A stretch of 64,000 bases of DNA from Nocardia vinacea NBRC 16497. GTDB lineage: Bacteria > Actinomycetota > Actinomycetes > Mycobacteriales > Mycobacteriaceae. Below are positions 44,135 to 53,600 of the stretch, one piece after another. Where the stretch lies: positions 1 to 64,000 of the forward strand of contig NZ_BAGN01000204.1 in assembly GCF_000308835.1 (NCBI RefSeq), written 5' to 3'. How positions within the stretch are numbered: position 1 is the stretch's first letter; every line of letters begins with the position of its first letter. The translations under genes were made by a program, and so were the position numbers. The notes beneath the pieces were generated by a model. The model searched no databases, had not been told where the DNA came from, and was given only the letters and a program-made list of their open reading frames with translations.

Positions 44135-44545
44135 TCAGAGCGCTGCGAGAGCCACCGCGGCGACCCACAGCTCTCGATCAATCGGATCGTCCGGCACACC
44201 GTGATCGGCCGACCGGAATGTTTCCACGACATCGGCACCTGGGTGCTCGCGGGACGCCGACCAGAGATTGCCCCGTGCGTCGGCGGTCCGCATCACAGCC
44301 GCTTCCGCGTGGAATCCGAAACCCCACAGCGTCTTACGGGGCGCCCGCGAGAAAACCAGCGTCGCCAAATCCTGGAACGGCGGATCAGCAGACGTCGGCG
44401 CCGTGAGAACGCCGATCTGATCCGGACCCGCCAGGGTGAGGCCGAAAAAGAGGGGAGTCGAGTCCGACTGCTCGTTGGCTCCGAGCAAGGTGGCGGTCAC
44501 GGTGCGGATCAGTTCGTCGGATGGGTAGAGAATCGTTCGCGGCAT
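44135..44545 (-). CDS. Hypothetical protein
   Basis: I do not recognise the family. ATG 44545, preceded by a GGAAG-like purine stretch, gives 136 residues beginning MPRTILYPSDELIRTVTATL. The sequence alternates hydrophobic and polar residues (STPLFFGLTLAGPDQIGVLT, KTLWGFGFHAEAAVMRTADA) and looks like a mainly beta soluble domain with a helical C-terminus ending in Ala-Leu. No signal peptide or cysteines are seen. The upstream extension to 44665 has poor coding character. It is co-directional with the NRPS 266 nt downstream but separated by a likely promoter, so a link is not shown. Confidence 0.55.
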   Translation of the reverse strand: MPRTILYPSDELIRTVTATLLGANEQSDSTPLFFGLTLAGPDQIGVLTAPTSADPPFQDLATLVFSRAPRKTLWGFGFHAEAAVMRTADARGNLWSASREHPGADVVETFRSADHGVPDDPIDRELWVAAVALAAL

Positions 44546-44793
44546 GCTGCTTCCCGCCTTCCGGGGATGGACCGCGCTTCCCGCACCACGGTCGTCGGCC
44601 TTGACTTCCTCGATCGCGCGTGCGCTGGTGGTGTTTCGTTTCAGGCCGAGTCCGGCGAGGCCCATTCCGCATCAGCACCAGCCCGCCCACGCGCGCTTTG
44701 GCAGCGTAGCCCACTTGTGAGGTGCGGATCCGCCACGGAGAGTGCGCATTTCGCGGCGCACATGCACGCCGTGGTCTCGACCCATAGTGAAAT

Positions 44794-44842
44794 CCCGATC
44801 TCGAACCCCGTCCGCCTGTGGCGGCGAAAGATCGAGATCGGG
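44794..44842. promoter_or_regulatory. Long nested hairpin upstream of the acyltransferase
   Basis: CCCGATCTCGA (44794-44804) and TCGAGATCGGG (44832-44842) are perfect 11-bp inverted repeats. Within the loop CCGCC (44812-44816) and GGCGG (44820-44824) form a second stem. The element ends 51 nt before ATG 44894 in a 348-nt gap between divergent genes. It may be an operator, a 5' leader RNA structure or an attenuator; no other gene is supported in that gap. Confidence 0.6.
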
Positions 44843-44893
44843 CAGCTTGGTGCGCGGTGAGTTGCCGTGACTTAACTGGGGTGATCGGTAACA

Positions 44894-47068
44894 ATGCCGC
44901 GCATGACGGTGGCGGCGAGCGGCGGATTGGCAAATCGGCGGGCTGATCAGGCGCCCAGTGCGACACCGCGCGGGACATTTCGGCCCGACATCGAGGGGTT
45001 GCGAGCAGTTGCCGTGCTGGCCGTTGTGCTCTTTCATGCGAACACGCCCGGGCTCGGGGGCGCATTCGTCGGTGTCGATGTCTTTTTCGTCATTTCCGGC
45101 TTCCTCGTCACCGGAATCCTTTGGCGGGAAGCGGCTTTCGCCGACACTGTCGGGCTGCTCCGGTTCTACGGCGCGCGGGCCCGCCGTCTACTGCCCGCGG
45201 CGGGTGTCGTGGTGGTCGCCACCGCGATCGGTACGGCGGTACTGCTGCCGCCGCTGCAGGCTTTCCAGGTCCTCGGCGATGGGATCGCCAGCGCCTTGTA
45301 CGCCGGGAATTATCGGCTCGCGCTGCACGGCACCGACTACCTTGCCGGCGACACGCTTCCGTCGCCGTTTCAGCACTTCTGGTCGCTCGGCGTGGAGGAG
45401 CAGTTCTATTTGTTGTGGCCCGCGCTGATCGCAGGCACGGCCTGGTTCGCGCGACGGCGCGGAGTCGGATCGGCCGCTGTCTCCCCTTACCTGGTCGTTC
45501 TTGCGGTTGTCACCGCGCTCTCCTTCGCCCTCTCGCTGACCTGGACCCGCACGCTGCCACCGTGGGCGTTCTTCTCGCTGCCGACGCGGGCCTGGGAGCT
45601 GGGCGCAGGCGGCATGATCGCGTTGTCGGCGGGCGCGTGGTCCCGGTTGCCGAAATCGGTCGCCGCTCCTGCCGGATGGATCGGTCTGACCCTGATCGTT
45701 GCTGCGTGTACCCAGCTGAACGGGAAGACACCGTATCCGGGCACTGCGGCCCTACTGCCCGTTCTCGGTACCGCACTGGTGATCGTATCGGGTTGTGTGG
45801 AAACACGATTCGGGGTTGGTCGCGGACTGGGGGTGCCGGTGATGCGGGCGGTCGGCCGCGTGTCGTACTCCTGGTATCTGTGGCACTGGCCGGTATTACT
45901 GCTGGCGCCGTGCGTGCTCGGTCACCAACTCGGACGGAGTGGCTCGATGGGCGCGGTCATGATGGCAGGCGGACTTGCCATGCTCACGTTGTGGCTGGTC
46001 GAGAACCCGGTTCGCTTCGCTGCCCCGCTGCGAGGGTCGGCCGCACGCAGCCTCGCCTGTGGCGGCGCGATCACCGCGGTCGCCGGTGGTGTGGCACTGA
46101 TGCTGCTCATGCTCATTCCCGTCCCGGTCGGCCGGGGCGCGGCCGCCGCGGCTCTCACACTCGCCACGCCGGCCGCACCGGCCACCCTCAGCGCGGTCGC
46201 GCGCGACGAGGCAGTCCGGCAGCTGACCGCACAGACGCAGGCCGCAGTCGCTGCCTCGGCCGAAATCCGCGCTGTCCCTTCGAATCTCACCCCCGCACTG
46301 GCCGACGCGCCCGGCGACAAGGCGGGCGTATTCGTCGACGGCTGCGTGCGATCGTGGCGTGACGTGGGACAGGCCGAGTGCGCCTCCGGCGATCCGGACT
46401 CGGCCACGACCGTGGCCCTGGTCGGTGATTCACACGCCGCGATGTGGCATCCGGCATTCGAGTCGATCGCCGCGCAGCGGCACTGGCGGCTGGAAACCAT
46501 GGCCAAGGTCACCTGTCCGCTGCTCGGCTTGCCCATCACCAGCCCTTATCTGGGCCGGGAGTACACCGAATGCGAGCAGTGGCGTGACCAGATCCTGACC
46601 AGGTTGCGGGCCGAACGCCCCCGGCTGATCGTGGTGAGCATGTCCCGGCGCTACGGCGCCGACTTCGGCTTCGTCTCTTATGACCAGGCCTGGATCGACA
46701 GCCTGAACCGCCTGGTCGGCCAGCTGCGAGCGACCGGAGCGGCGGTCCTCGTGCTCGGGTCGATCCCCGATCCGCATACCATCGTGCCCGCGTGCCTGTC
46801 CGAACATATCGACAATGCCGCGGTATGCACACCGGCGCGGCCGGACGCCGTCGACGACGCGGGTATGGCGGCTGAGCAGGCGGCAGCTACCACCGGCGGC
46901 GGCCAGTACGCCGATCTGACCTCGCTGTTCTGTACCGCCGCCAGCTGCCCCCTCATCATCGGTGACAACCTGGTATACCGCGACGACAATCACCTCACTG
47001 TCAGTTACGCCAGAACACTCGGGCCGGTCATCGCCGCACTCGCCGACCGTGCGCTGGCCAACGGCTGA
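44894..47068 (+). CDS. Membrane acyltransferase with C-terminal SGNH domain (OafA/YrhL type)
   Basis: The protein has 724 residues from ATG 44894 (ATG 44903 is an alternative). The N-terminal acyltransferase-3 domain begins FRPDIEGLRAVAVLAVVLFHA and has about 10-11 membrane spans to residue 420, with HFWSLGVEEQFYLLWP as the conserved family signature. After an Ala-rich linker (about 420-490) the C-terminal SGNH-fold domain shows VALVGDSHAAMW with the Ser nucleophile and DDNHLTVSYA with the Asp-His pair. Such proteins move acyl (often acetyl) groups across the membrane and place them on surface glycans or lipids. The target, for example a cell wall polysaccharide or glycolipid, is unknown. A nested hairpin precedes the gene. 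Confidence 0.92.
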   Translation: MPRMTVAASGGLANRRADQAPSATPRGTFRPDIEGLRAVAVLAVVLFHANTPGLGGAFVGVDVFFVISGFLVTGILWREAAFADTVGLLRFYGARARRLLPAAGVVVVATAIGTAVLLPPLQAFQVLGDGIASALYAGNYRLALHGTDYLAGDTLPSPFQHFWSLGVEEQFYLLWPALIAGTAWFARRRGVGSAAVSPYLVVLAVVTALSFALSLTWTRTLPPWAFFSLPTRAWELGAGGMIALSAGAWSRLPKSVAAPAGWIGLTLIVAACTQLNGKTPYPGTAALLPVLGTALVIVSGCVETRFGVGRGLGVPVMRAVGRVSYSWYLWHWPVLLLAPCVLGHQLGRSGSMGAVMMAGGLAMLTLWLVENPVRFAAPLRGSAARSLACGGAITAVAGGVALMLLMLIPVPVGRGAAAAALTLATPAAPATLSAVARDEAVRQLTAQTQAAVAASAEIRAVPSNLTPALADAPGDKAGVFVDGCVRSWRDVGQAECASGDPDSATTVALVGDSHAAMWHPAFESIAAQRHWRLETMAKVTCPLLGLPITSPYLGREYTECEQWRDQILTRLRAERPRLIVVSMSRRYGADFGFVSYDQAWIDSLNRLVGQLRATGAAVLVLGSIPDPHTIVPACLSEHIDNAAVCTPARPDAVDDAGMAAEQAAATTGGGQYADLTSLFCTAASCPLIIGDNLVYRDDNHLTVSYARTLGPVIAALADRALANG

Positions 47069-47089
47069 GCGGGCCGCGCAGGTCCCGGT

Positions 47090-47992
47090 TCACCGGCGCT
47101 TTTCGGCGGATATGTAGGACGCCTGCCGCAGCCGGTCGAGCAGTTCGGTGGGCAGGTCGGTGGGCAGGTCGGTGATCGGGCGGCCGTAGTCGGCGGCCAG
47201 GTCGAAGGGGGTGACGCGGTGGACCGACCAATCGTGCTGAGACAGCCAGTCCCCGGGATCGGCGCGGTCGTCGTCGTACCACAGGTCGCGCACGTTCAGA
47301 TTGCCGAACGGGTTGCTGCCGAAGAACCTTTCCGCCAGGTCGAAGTGGTGCTGGTCCATGCCGCGGCCGAAGTCGTCGGCGGCCACACAACTGGCGGGCG
47401 CGGACAGGGCGTCGATGCGTTCGAACAATGCGTCGTGTGCCGAACCCGGCAGGAACGGCAACAGCCCCTCGGCCGACCACGCCGCCGGCCGCCCCGGATC
47501 GAAACCTGCAGCAGTGAGCGCGGCGGGCCAGTCGTCGCGCAGATCGATCGCCAGCGCGCGCCGATCGGCCGTGGCCACGGCACCGTGCTCGGCGAGCACC
47601 CGGTCCTTGAACTCCAGCACACGGGGCTGATCGATCTCGAAGACGACCGTGCCCGCGGGCCAATCCAGTCGATAGGCCCGCGCGTCGAGACCGGATGCCA
47701 GGATCACTGCCTGCCGCATACCCTGCTGCCACGCCGCAGCGAAGAACTCGTCGAAGAACTTTGTCCGAATCCCCATGAACCGGCCGAACAATCCGACCGA
47801 GCCCGCCGACGCCGGTTGGTCCAGCATCTGCAGAAAGTGCGGTTCCCCCGCCGCCTCGACGAACCACGCCGCGTAGTGGTCGTGGATCAACGGCTCGGGA
47901 TCGAGCGTCTCGAGTGCGCGAAACGTGGCGACGCCCAGGGCGGTCAGGCCCACGCTCGTCACGATGTCCCAGCTGTCTCCGTCCGTTCGCAT
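47090..47992 (-). CDS. SAM-dependent methyltransferase, TIGR00027/leucine carboxyl methyltransferase-like
   Basis: The protein has 300 residues; ATG 47992 follows GGGGTGA, which I prefer to ATG 48001. Signature regions are SVGLTALGVATFRALETLDPEPLIHD (conserved N-terminus of the mycobacterial paralogue family), VILASGLDARAYRLDWP, VFEIDQPRVLEFKDRVL and SAEGLLPFLP. The expanded actinomycete family resembles protein phosphatase carboxyl methyltransferases, but its substrates are unknown. The C-terminus contains a small tandem LPTDLPTDLP encoded by repeated 12-nt units (about 47135-47170). It is convergent with the acyltransferase, and 52 nt separate its start from the end of the upstream kinase gene. 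Confidence 0.88.
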   Translation of the reverse strand: MRTDGDSWDIVTSVGLTALGVATFRALETLDPEPLIHDHYAAWFVEAAGEPHFLQMLDQPASAGSVGLFGRFMGIRTKFFDEFFAAAWQQGMRQAVILASGLDARAYRLDWPAGTVVFEIDQPRVLEFKDRVLAEHGAVATADRRALAIDLRDDWPAALTAAGFDPGRPAAWSAEGLLPFLPGSAHDALFERIDALSAPASCVAADDFGRGMDQHHFDLAERFFGSNPFGNLNVRDLWYDDDRADPGDWLSQHDWSVHRVTPFDLAADYGRPITDLPTDLPTELLDRLRQASYISAEKRR

Positions 47993-48044
47993 GAATATCA
48001 CCCCATGGTGTCGTGTCAGCGATCAATGGCAGGTCGTTCAGCGG

Positions 48045-50300
48045 TCAGGTGTGGGTACGGTAATGCGGGTTCACGATGCGCTCGAGGGCCGCCAGATCCG
48101 ATTGCAGGGCGTAGAAGGTGCGCAGGGCGACGGCGAACGCGATGAGCCCACCGATACAGAGGGCTACTATCGAGCCGATCACCGTGTGCTGCTGATGCGG
48201 AGTCAGGAATATCAGCCCCAACGACACGCCGATCAGCGGAACCGATGCTGCCACACCGAGATACACGCGGCTGCGCCGGATCAGCCGATGCAGCCGAGGG
48301 GCGTCGTCGGGGGAGATGTGACCGGCGGCGACCAAACCCGGGTAGTACCAGCGCAAGACGAAAAAGGTGGCCGGAAAGTACGTGTACACGACCGCCACTG
48401 CGGCCGCGACGAGGCTCGAGGCAATCAGATTCGCGAGCAGCCCGCCAGGTATCGGCCCCAGCGACAGCAGCTTCACCGCGAAGATACCCATGGCCAGGAT
48501 CCATCCGATAAACGCGACTACCGCGATTCGGTCGCCGCAGGCCAGGGTGTCGGCGCGCGCCCGGGCGAGGGTGGCCTCGTCGAATTGTTTGCCCCGGCGC
48601 AGGCCGTCGGGTACCAGAAAGACGTTGCGGCACCAGTACAGCAGGCCGGCGATGGCGACCGGATAGGAGATCGCGATCACCACGTACCCGAGGTGGGTCA
48701 GCCGCCCGGCCGCCTCGGAGCCCAGTTGGAGTTGGATCAGGCGGACGTTGTGCGCCGACAGGTACAGTCCCGCCGCGACCTGGCCGAACATGCTTGCCGG
48801 AATCACCACCGGGATCGGCCGCATGCGCAGCCGTGCTCGCAGGCTGTGTGCGGGCGGGTCGACCAGGTCGCGGGCGGCCCGGTCCTGGCTCAATTCCAGC
48901 TGCTGGGCCAGTTCGGCGCCGCCGGGGTAGCGATCGGCGGGGTCGGGCGCAAGGCAGGTGAGTAGTGCATGACGCAGTAGGGCCGGGCAGTCCGGGGGCA
49001 GGTCGGCCTCCAGGTTCGCATCGCCGATCCGGCGGCGTCGATCGACCATTGCCTGCAACGATTGCTCGGATTCGCCTGCTCCGAAGCCGTCGTCGAACGG
49101 TCGCCGTCCGGTGAGTAGTTCCCACAGGACCACAGCCAGCGAGTAGAGGTCGCTGCGGGTATCGAGATCGGCGGCAGTGGTGGCCAGGGTGGGGTGGCAG
49201 GCCTCGAGTTGTTCGGGGGACATGTAGGCCAGGGAGCCGCCGAAGTAGGCGACGGGGTTCGCGCCGGGCAGGTGGCGGCTGAAGCTGATGTTGAAGTCGG
49301 CCAGTTTGGGCTGGCCGTCGGCGGTCAGCAGCACATTTGCCGGTTTGATGTCGCGGTGCAGCACACCGTGGCGATTGGCGTAATCGAGCGCGGTGGCCAG
49401 CCGGGCGCCCAACCAGGCTACGGTTTCCGGCCAGGTGAGCTGTTCCAGTTCCGCGCGCGCGGGCGAGTGCTGCGGCTCGAGCACACCGCCGCTCGTGGTG
49501 GCGGCGTCGATGGCCTGCAGCAGCAGCTTGCCGCTGCGTCGTACCGGTGGGGTGCTGTGCAGCTGCCGCAGCACGCCGAGCAGGGTGCCGCCGGGCACGT
49601 ACTGCATGTACATCAGCTTGAGATGCTGTTCGGCGAGCTGACGCTGGTCGAAGACGCGGACGATGTAGTCGTGGTCGAGCTGGGCCAGCGTCTGCGGTTC
49701 GGTGCCGCGGTCGCGGGAGATCTTCACTGCCACCAGCCGGCCCATCGATCGCTGCCGGGCCAGGAATACGCGCGCGAAGGCGCCGCGGCCCAGCGGCAGC
49801 AGCAGATCGAAATCGTCGACCGAGGCGCCCGTACCGATGGCCTCGAGGGCATCGAGCGCCCTGGGGTCGGCCAGCAGCGTGCTGCGCAGACCGCCGACGT
49901 CGAAAGTCTCTGTGATGCGGGCCATTTGGGTCGGATAGTCGTGCTCGTACTCGGTGAGGTCGACGTCGTTGCGACAGCTGCGGGCACTGATCTCCTCGTA
50001 GATGAGATCCGGCGGCAATGGGGCAGTGCCCAATTCCGGGAACTGCTCGCGATAGTCGGCAAGGCGCAGCGCGTCGTCGCTGCGCTGCCACCGTTCGTGC
50101 AGATCCACTTTGATCAGCTCGATCAACGTGGTCCGCCGCAGCGCGGGCTCGACGGGCAGGTGCGCCGACAAATCGGGCGGTTCACTCGATGCTTTCCAGT
50201 CCCCGGCGAACTGGGCAACCAGAGTCGTCAACGCGGTCTGCGTTGCTGTCGCGCGGGCGACACCGGCGCCGGGTGTGCTCGCTCCGAGGTTGTGATCCAT
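48045..50300 (-). CDS. Membrane serine/threonine protein kinase with atypical DFN motif
   Basis: The protein has 751 residues from ATG 50300, since the further upstream frame has poor character. An unusual N-terminal domain (about 1-160) contains LIKVDLHERW and LADYREQFPELG. The kinase domain (about 165-455) has P-loop GRGAFARVF, Lys193 in VAVK, catalytic HRDIKPANVLL with Asp317, and ADFN at 334-337, so Asp of DFG is kept but Gly is replaced by Asn. AYMSPEQL and SDLYSLAVVLWELLTGRRPF complete the domain. The C-terminal 260 residues hold about six hydrophobic spans. The N-terminal region resembles kinases abundant in Planctomycetes, suggesting either an ancient actinomycete lineage or transfer. 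The signal and substrates are unknown. Confidence 0.88.
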   Translation of the reverse strand: MDHNLGASTPGAGVARATATQTALTTLVAQFAGDWKASSEPPDLSAHLPVEPALRRTTLIELIKVDLHERWQRSDDALRLADYREQFPELGTAPLPPDLIYEEISARSCRNDVDLTEYEHDYPTQMARITETFDVGGLRSTLLADPRALDALEAIGTGASVDDFDLLLPLGRGAFARVFLARQRSMGRLVAVKISRDRGTEPQTLAQLDHDYIVRVFDQRQLAEQHLKLMYMQYVPGGTLLGVLRQLHSTPPVRRSGKLLLQAIDAATTSGGVLEPQHSPARAELEQLTWPETVAWLGARLATALDYANRHGVLHRDIKPANVLLTADGQPKLADFNISFSRHLPGANPVAYFGGSLAYMSPEQLEACHPTLATTAADLDTRSDLYSLAVVLWELLTGRRPFDDGFGAGESEQSLQAMVDRRRRIGDANLEADLPPDCPALLRHALLTCLAPDPADRYPGGAELAQQLELSQDRAARDLVDPPAHSLRARLRMRPIPVVIPASMFGQVAAGLYLSAHNVRLIQLQLGSEAAGRLTHLGYVVIAISYPVAIAGLLYWCRNVFLVPDGLRRGKQFDEATLARARADTLACGDRIAVVAFIGWILAMGIFAVKLLSLGPIPGGLLANLIASSLVAAAVAVVYTYFPATFFVLRWYYPGLVAAGHISPDDAPRLHRLIRRSRVYLGVAASVPLIGVSLGLIFLTPHQQHTVIGSIVALCIGGLIAFAVALRTFYALQSDLAALERIVNPHYRTHT

Positions 50301-50629
50301 CGTCGCTCGCTTCGAAGTGGTCGAGCCCGGCCCCCGCACCGAGAGGATCGGATCCCTCCGGCGAGTAGCTGGCACTTCACCAACAGCCTTTCGCCCTTGT
50401 GTCCATTTGTCCACCCCCGACGTCATTTGGTGAACCAGGCCTCGGCCGCCCTGATTCTCGCAACCGCTTCGACCGCCAACGGTCGACCGACCGATATTCG
50501 AACCGTCGGTCTCGGCGAACCCGCGGGAAGTCGCGACGCGGACCTGCGGGCCGTTCACCTTTGTTGGCGATACGCTGGGCATTGTCGGAAGGGTGAGCAG
50601 ATGGTGCCCGGTTTCGGTGCACATGCCGA
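50301..50629. promoter_or_regulatory. Divergent promoter region between two kinase genes
   Basis: This 329-nt gap has no gene. GACCGAC (50485-50491) and GTCGGTC (50505-50511) form a perfect 7-bp inverted repeat with a 13-nt spacer holding CGATATTCG. TTCACCAA (50376-50383) and TTGGTGAA (50427-50434) form an 8-bp inverted repeat 43 nt apart. Direct repeats TTGTGTCCA/TTTGTCCA lie between about 50398 and 50413. These are candidate binding sites for the LuxR-type fusion encoded at 50630. Confidence 0.45.
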
Positions 50630-53600
50630 GTGGATCGCACGCCGCTGATGGTCGGCGATGATCCGCCGCGGACCCAACGTGACGTGAGCATGCCCGTCGC
50701 GATGGAGTTGAGTGCGTCGGGGTTCGAGGATGCCGCGGAGATCGGCCGCGGTGGTTTCGGTGTGGTGTATCGCTGTACGCAGGTGGCGCTGGACCGCACG
50801 GTTGCGGTGAAGGTGCTGACCGATGAGCTGGACGAAGACAATCGGGAGCGGTTCTTCCGCGAGCAGCAGGCGATGGGCCGACTGACCGGGCATCCGAATA
50901 TCGTCACGGTGCTGCAGGTCGGTGTCACCGCGAGCGGCCATCCGTATCTGGTGATGCCGTATCACCCGTTGGATTCGTTGGATGCGTGGGTTCGCCGGCA
51001 GGGCCGGGTGCCGGTGGAGACGGTGTTGTGGATCGGGGTGAAGATCGCGGGTGCGCTCGAGAGCGCGCATCGGCTCGGGATCGTGCATCGGGATGTGAAG
51101 CCGGGCAATATTCTGCTGACCGATTACGGGGAGCCGGCGTTGACCGATTTCGGTATCGCGCGCATGTCCGGCGGATTCCAGACGGCGACGGGCATCTTGA
51201 CCGGGTCCCCGGCGTTCACCGCCCCGGAGGTGCTCGGTGGCGAGGCCGCGACACCAGCGGCGGATGTCTATGGGCTGGGTGCGACCTTGTTCTGCGCGCT
51301 GACCGGGCATGCCGCGTTCGAGCGTCGTAGCGGTGAGCAGGTGGTGGCCCAGTTTTTGCGGATCACCAGCCAGCCGGTGCCGGATCTGCGGGATAGCGGT
51401 ATTCCTGATGACTTGTCGGCGGTGGTGGAATCGGCGATGAGCCGGGATCCGCAGCGGCGGCCGTCGGCGACTGGGATAGGTGAGGCCATCCGGCAGGTAC
51501 AGCGCCGTCACGGATATCAGGTGGGCGAGATGGCGCTGCGGACACCGAACAGCGAGCACACGCCTGCGTCGCAGGCATGGGCTACGCCGCAGCCAACAGA
51601 GGGTCGCGGCAGCACCGGTGAGCTGCCGCTGGAGTTGACCAGTTTCGTCGACCGCCGCGCCGAGGTGGCGGAGATCAAGGCTCTGCTGTCGGTGTCGCGG
51701 TTGGTGACGTTGGCGGGGATCGGTGGTGTGGGCAAGACCCGGCTGGCGTTGCGGGCAGCGTCGAACGCTCGACGCGATTTCGCCGAAGGGGTGTGGGTGA
51801 TCGAGCTGGGCGACGTGCGCGACCCGGCACTGCTGATCGGCGTCGTGGCGTCCACTCTGGGCCTGCGGGACGATTCGGCCCGACCGATGCAGCACGTGCT
51901 GGTCGAGTTCCTGGGTTCCCGGGAAGCGTTGCTCGTTGTGGACAATGGCGAGCAGGTTGTGGAGGCGTTGGCGGAGCTGGTCGAAACGTTGTTGCTGGCG
52001 TGTCCGAGTCTGCGGATTCTGGTCACCAGCCGCGAGCCGCTGGACATCGCCGGGGAAGCGGTGCTGCGGGTGCTGCCGCTGACCGTTCCAGGTGACGACG
52101 GTGCGCCGACGCTGCGGGGACTGCCCAGATACGACGCGTTGACGTTGTTCGCCGAGCGTGCCGCGGCGGTTGTGCCGGGCTTCGAACTCACCGACGACAA
52201 CAAGGCCGCCGTGGCCGGTATCTGTTCCCGGCTGGACGGGTTGCCGCTGGCGATCGAACTCGCCGCGGCGCGGATGCGCGCCATGTCGCCCGAGCAGATC
52301 CTGGCGCGGCTCAGCGACCGGTACGCGCTGCTGACCCGCAGTAGTCGCACCGCGCCGAAGCGGCAACAGACGCTGCGCTGGTGCATCGACTGGAGCTACC
52401 AATTGTGCACACCGGACGAGCAGCGGCTGTGGGCCCGATTATCGGTGTTCACCGGCGGCTTCGAACTCGACGCCGCCGAACAGGTGTGCGGTGCGGACCT
52501 GGAGCTCGAGAGTTTGTTGGATGCGTTGTCCTCACTGGTAGACAAGTCGATCGTAAACCGGGAGACGCTGGAGGACGCCGTGCGCTTCCGGATGCTCGAG
52601 ACGATTCGCGACTACGGTCGGGAGAAGCTGCGAGAGTCCGGCGAATACCACGATCTGCGTCGACGGCACCGCGACTGGTACGAGCGGCTGGCGCTGGATG
52701 CCGAGGCCGACTGGATCAGCGATCGGCAGCCCTACTGGATGGCCCGGCTCGACCGCGAGCAACCCAACCTTCTGGACGCGCTCGAGTTCTGCACGTCCGA
52801 GGACAGCGCGGAGTCGGGCGCGGCTGGGCTACGCATTTCGGCCGTGTTGGCTACTGTGTTCTGGGGCTTTCGGGGCCTGTGGGGGGAGGCCAGACGCTGG
52901 CTCGGCCGCGCCCTTGCCAACCCCGCCGCACGGTCGATACCCGACCGTGTCAGGGCGCTTCATGACGCCAGTAACGCAGCCGCGATGCAGCGGGACTTTC
53001 AGTCAGCAGGTGCCTTACTGGACGAAGGGCACGCACTGGCCGAACAGGATCCCATTCCCTTGAACCAGGCGCTGATCGCCAAGGCCGAGGGCACCGTGGC
53101 GCTGTATGGAAATGAACCTGCTCGCGCGATCTCCTGCCTCGAGCGTGCCGTCGAAGTGTTCCGCTCGAACCAGCGGGTACACCTCTATATCGCTACGTTG
53201 GTGTTGCTCGGTTGGGCACATGCTCTGCAGGGGGATAAACGGCGGGCGATCGAGTATCACGATCAAATTGTTTCCATCACCGAAGCGTGTGGCGAATCGT
53301 TGTTTCGCTCGGCCGCCCTGGGGGCGAAGGGCATTGCCGTATGGCAGCAGGGCGAGCGGTCCCACGCACTCCAGTTGCTGCAGGAATCGCTGCGAGTCAG
53401 CCGGTCCGCGCGCAGCCCTCTCGTCACGGCCGTCGATCTCGAGGGGCTGGCCTGGATCGCCGCCGATCGCGATGGTGAGCGCGCGGCCGTTCTGCTGGGC
53501 GCCGTGGAAAATCTGTTGCGGGCCTCCGCCGGCTTGTCGATTTTTTTCCCGGAGCTATCCAGATTTCACGACGAATGTGAGCGCACGGCGCGTCGTGCGC

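Noticed and set aside
47090..48026. Alternative minus frame of 332 residues over the methyltransferase
   Set aside because: Arg-rich shadow frame; the methyltransferase frame carries clear family motifs.
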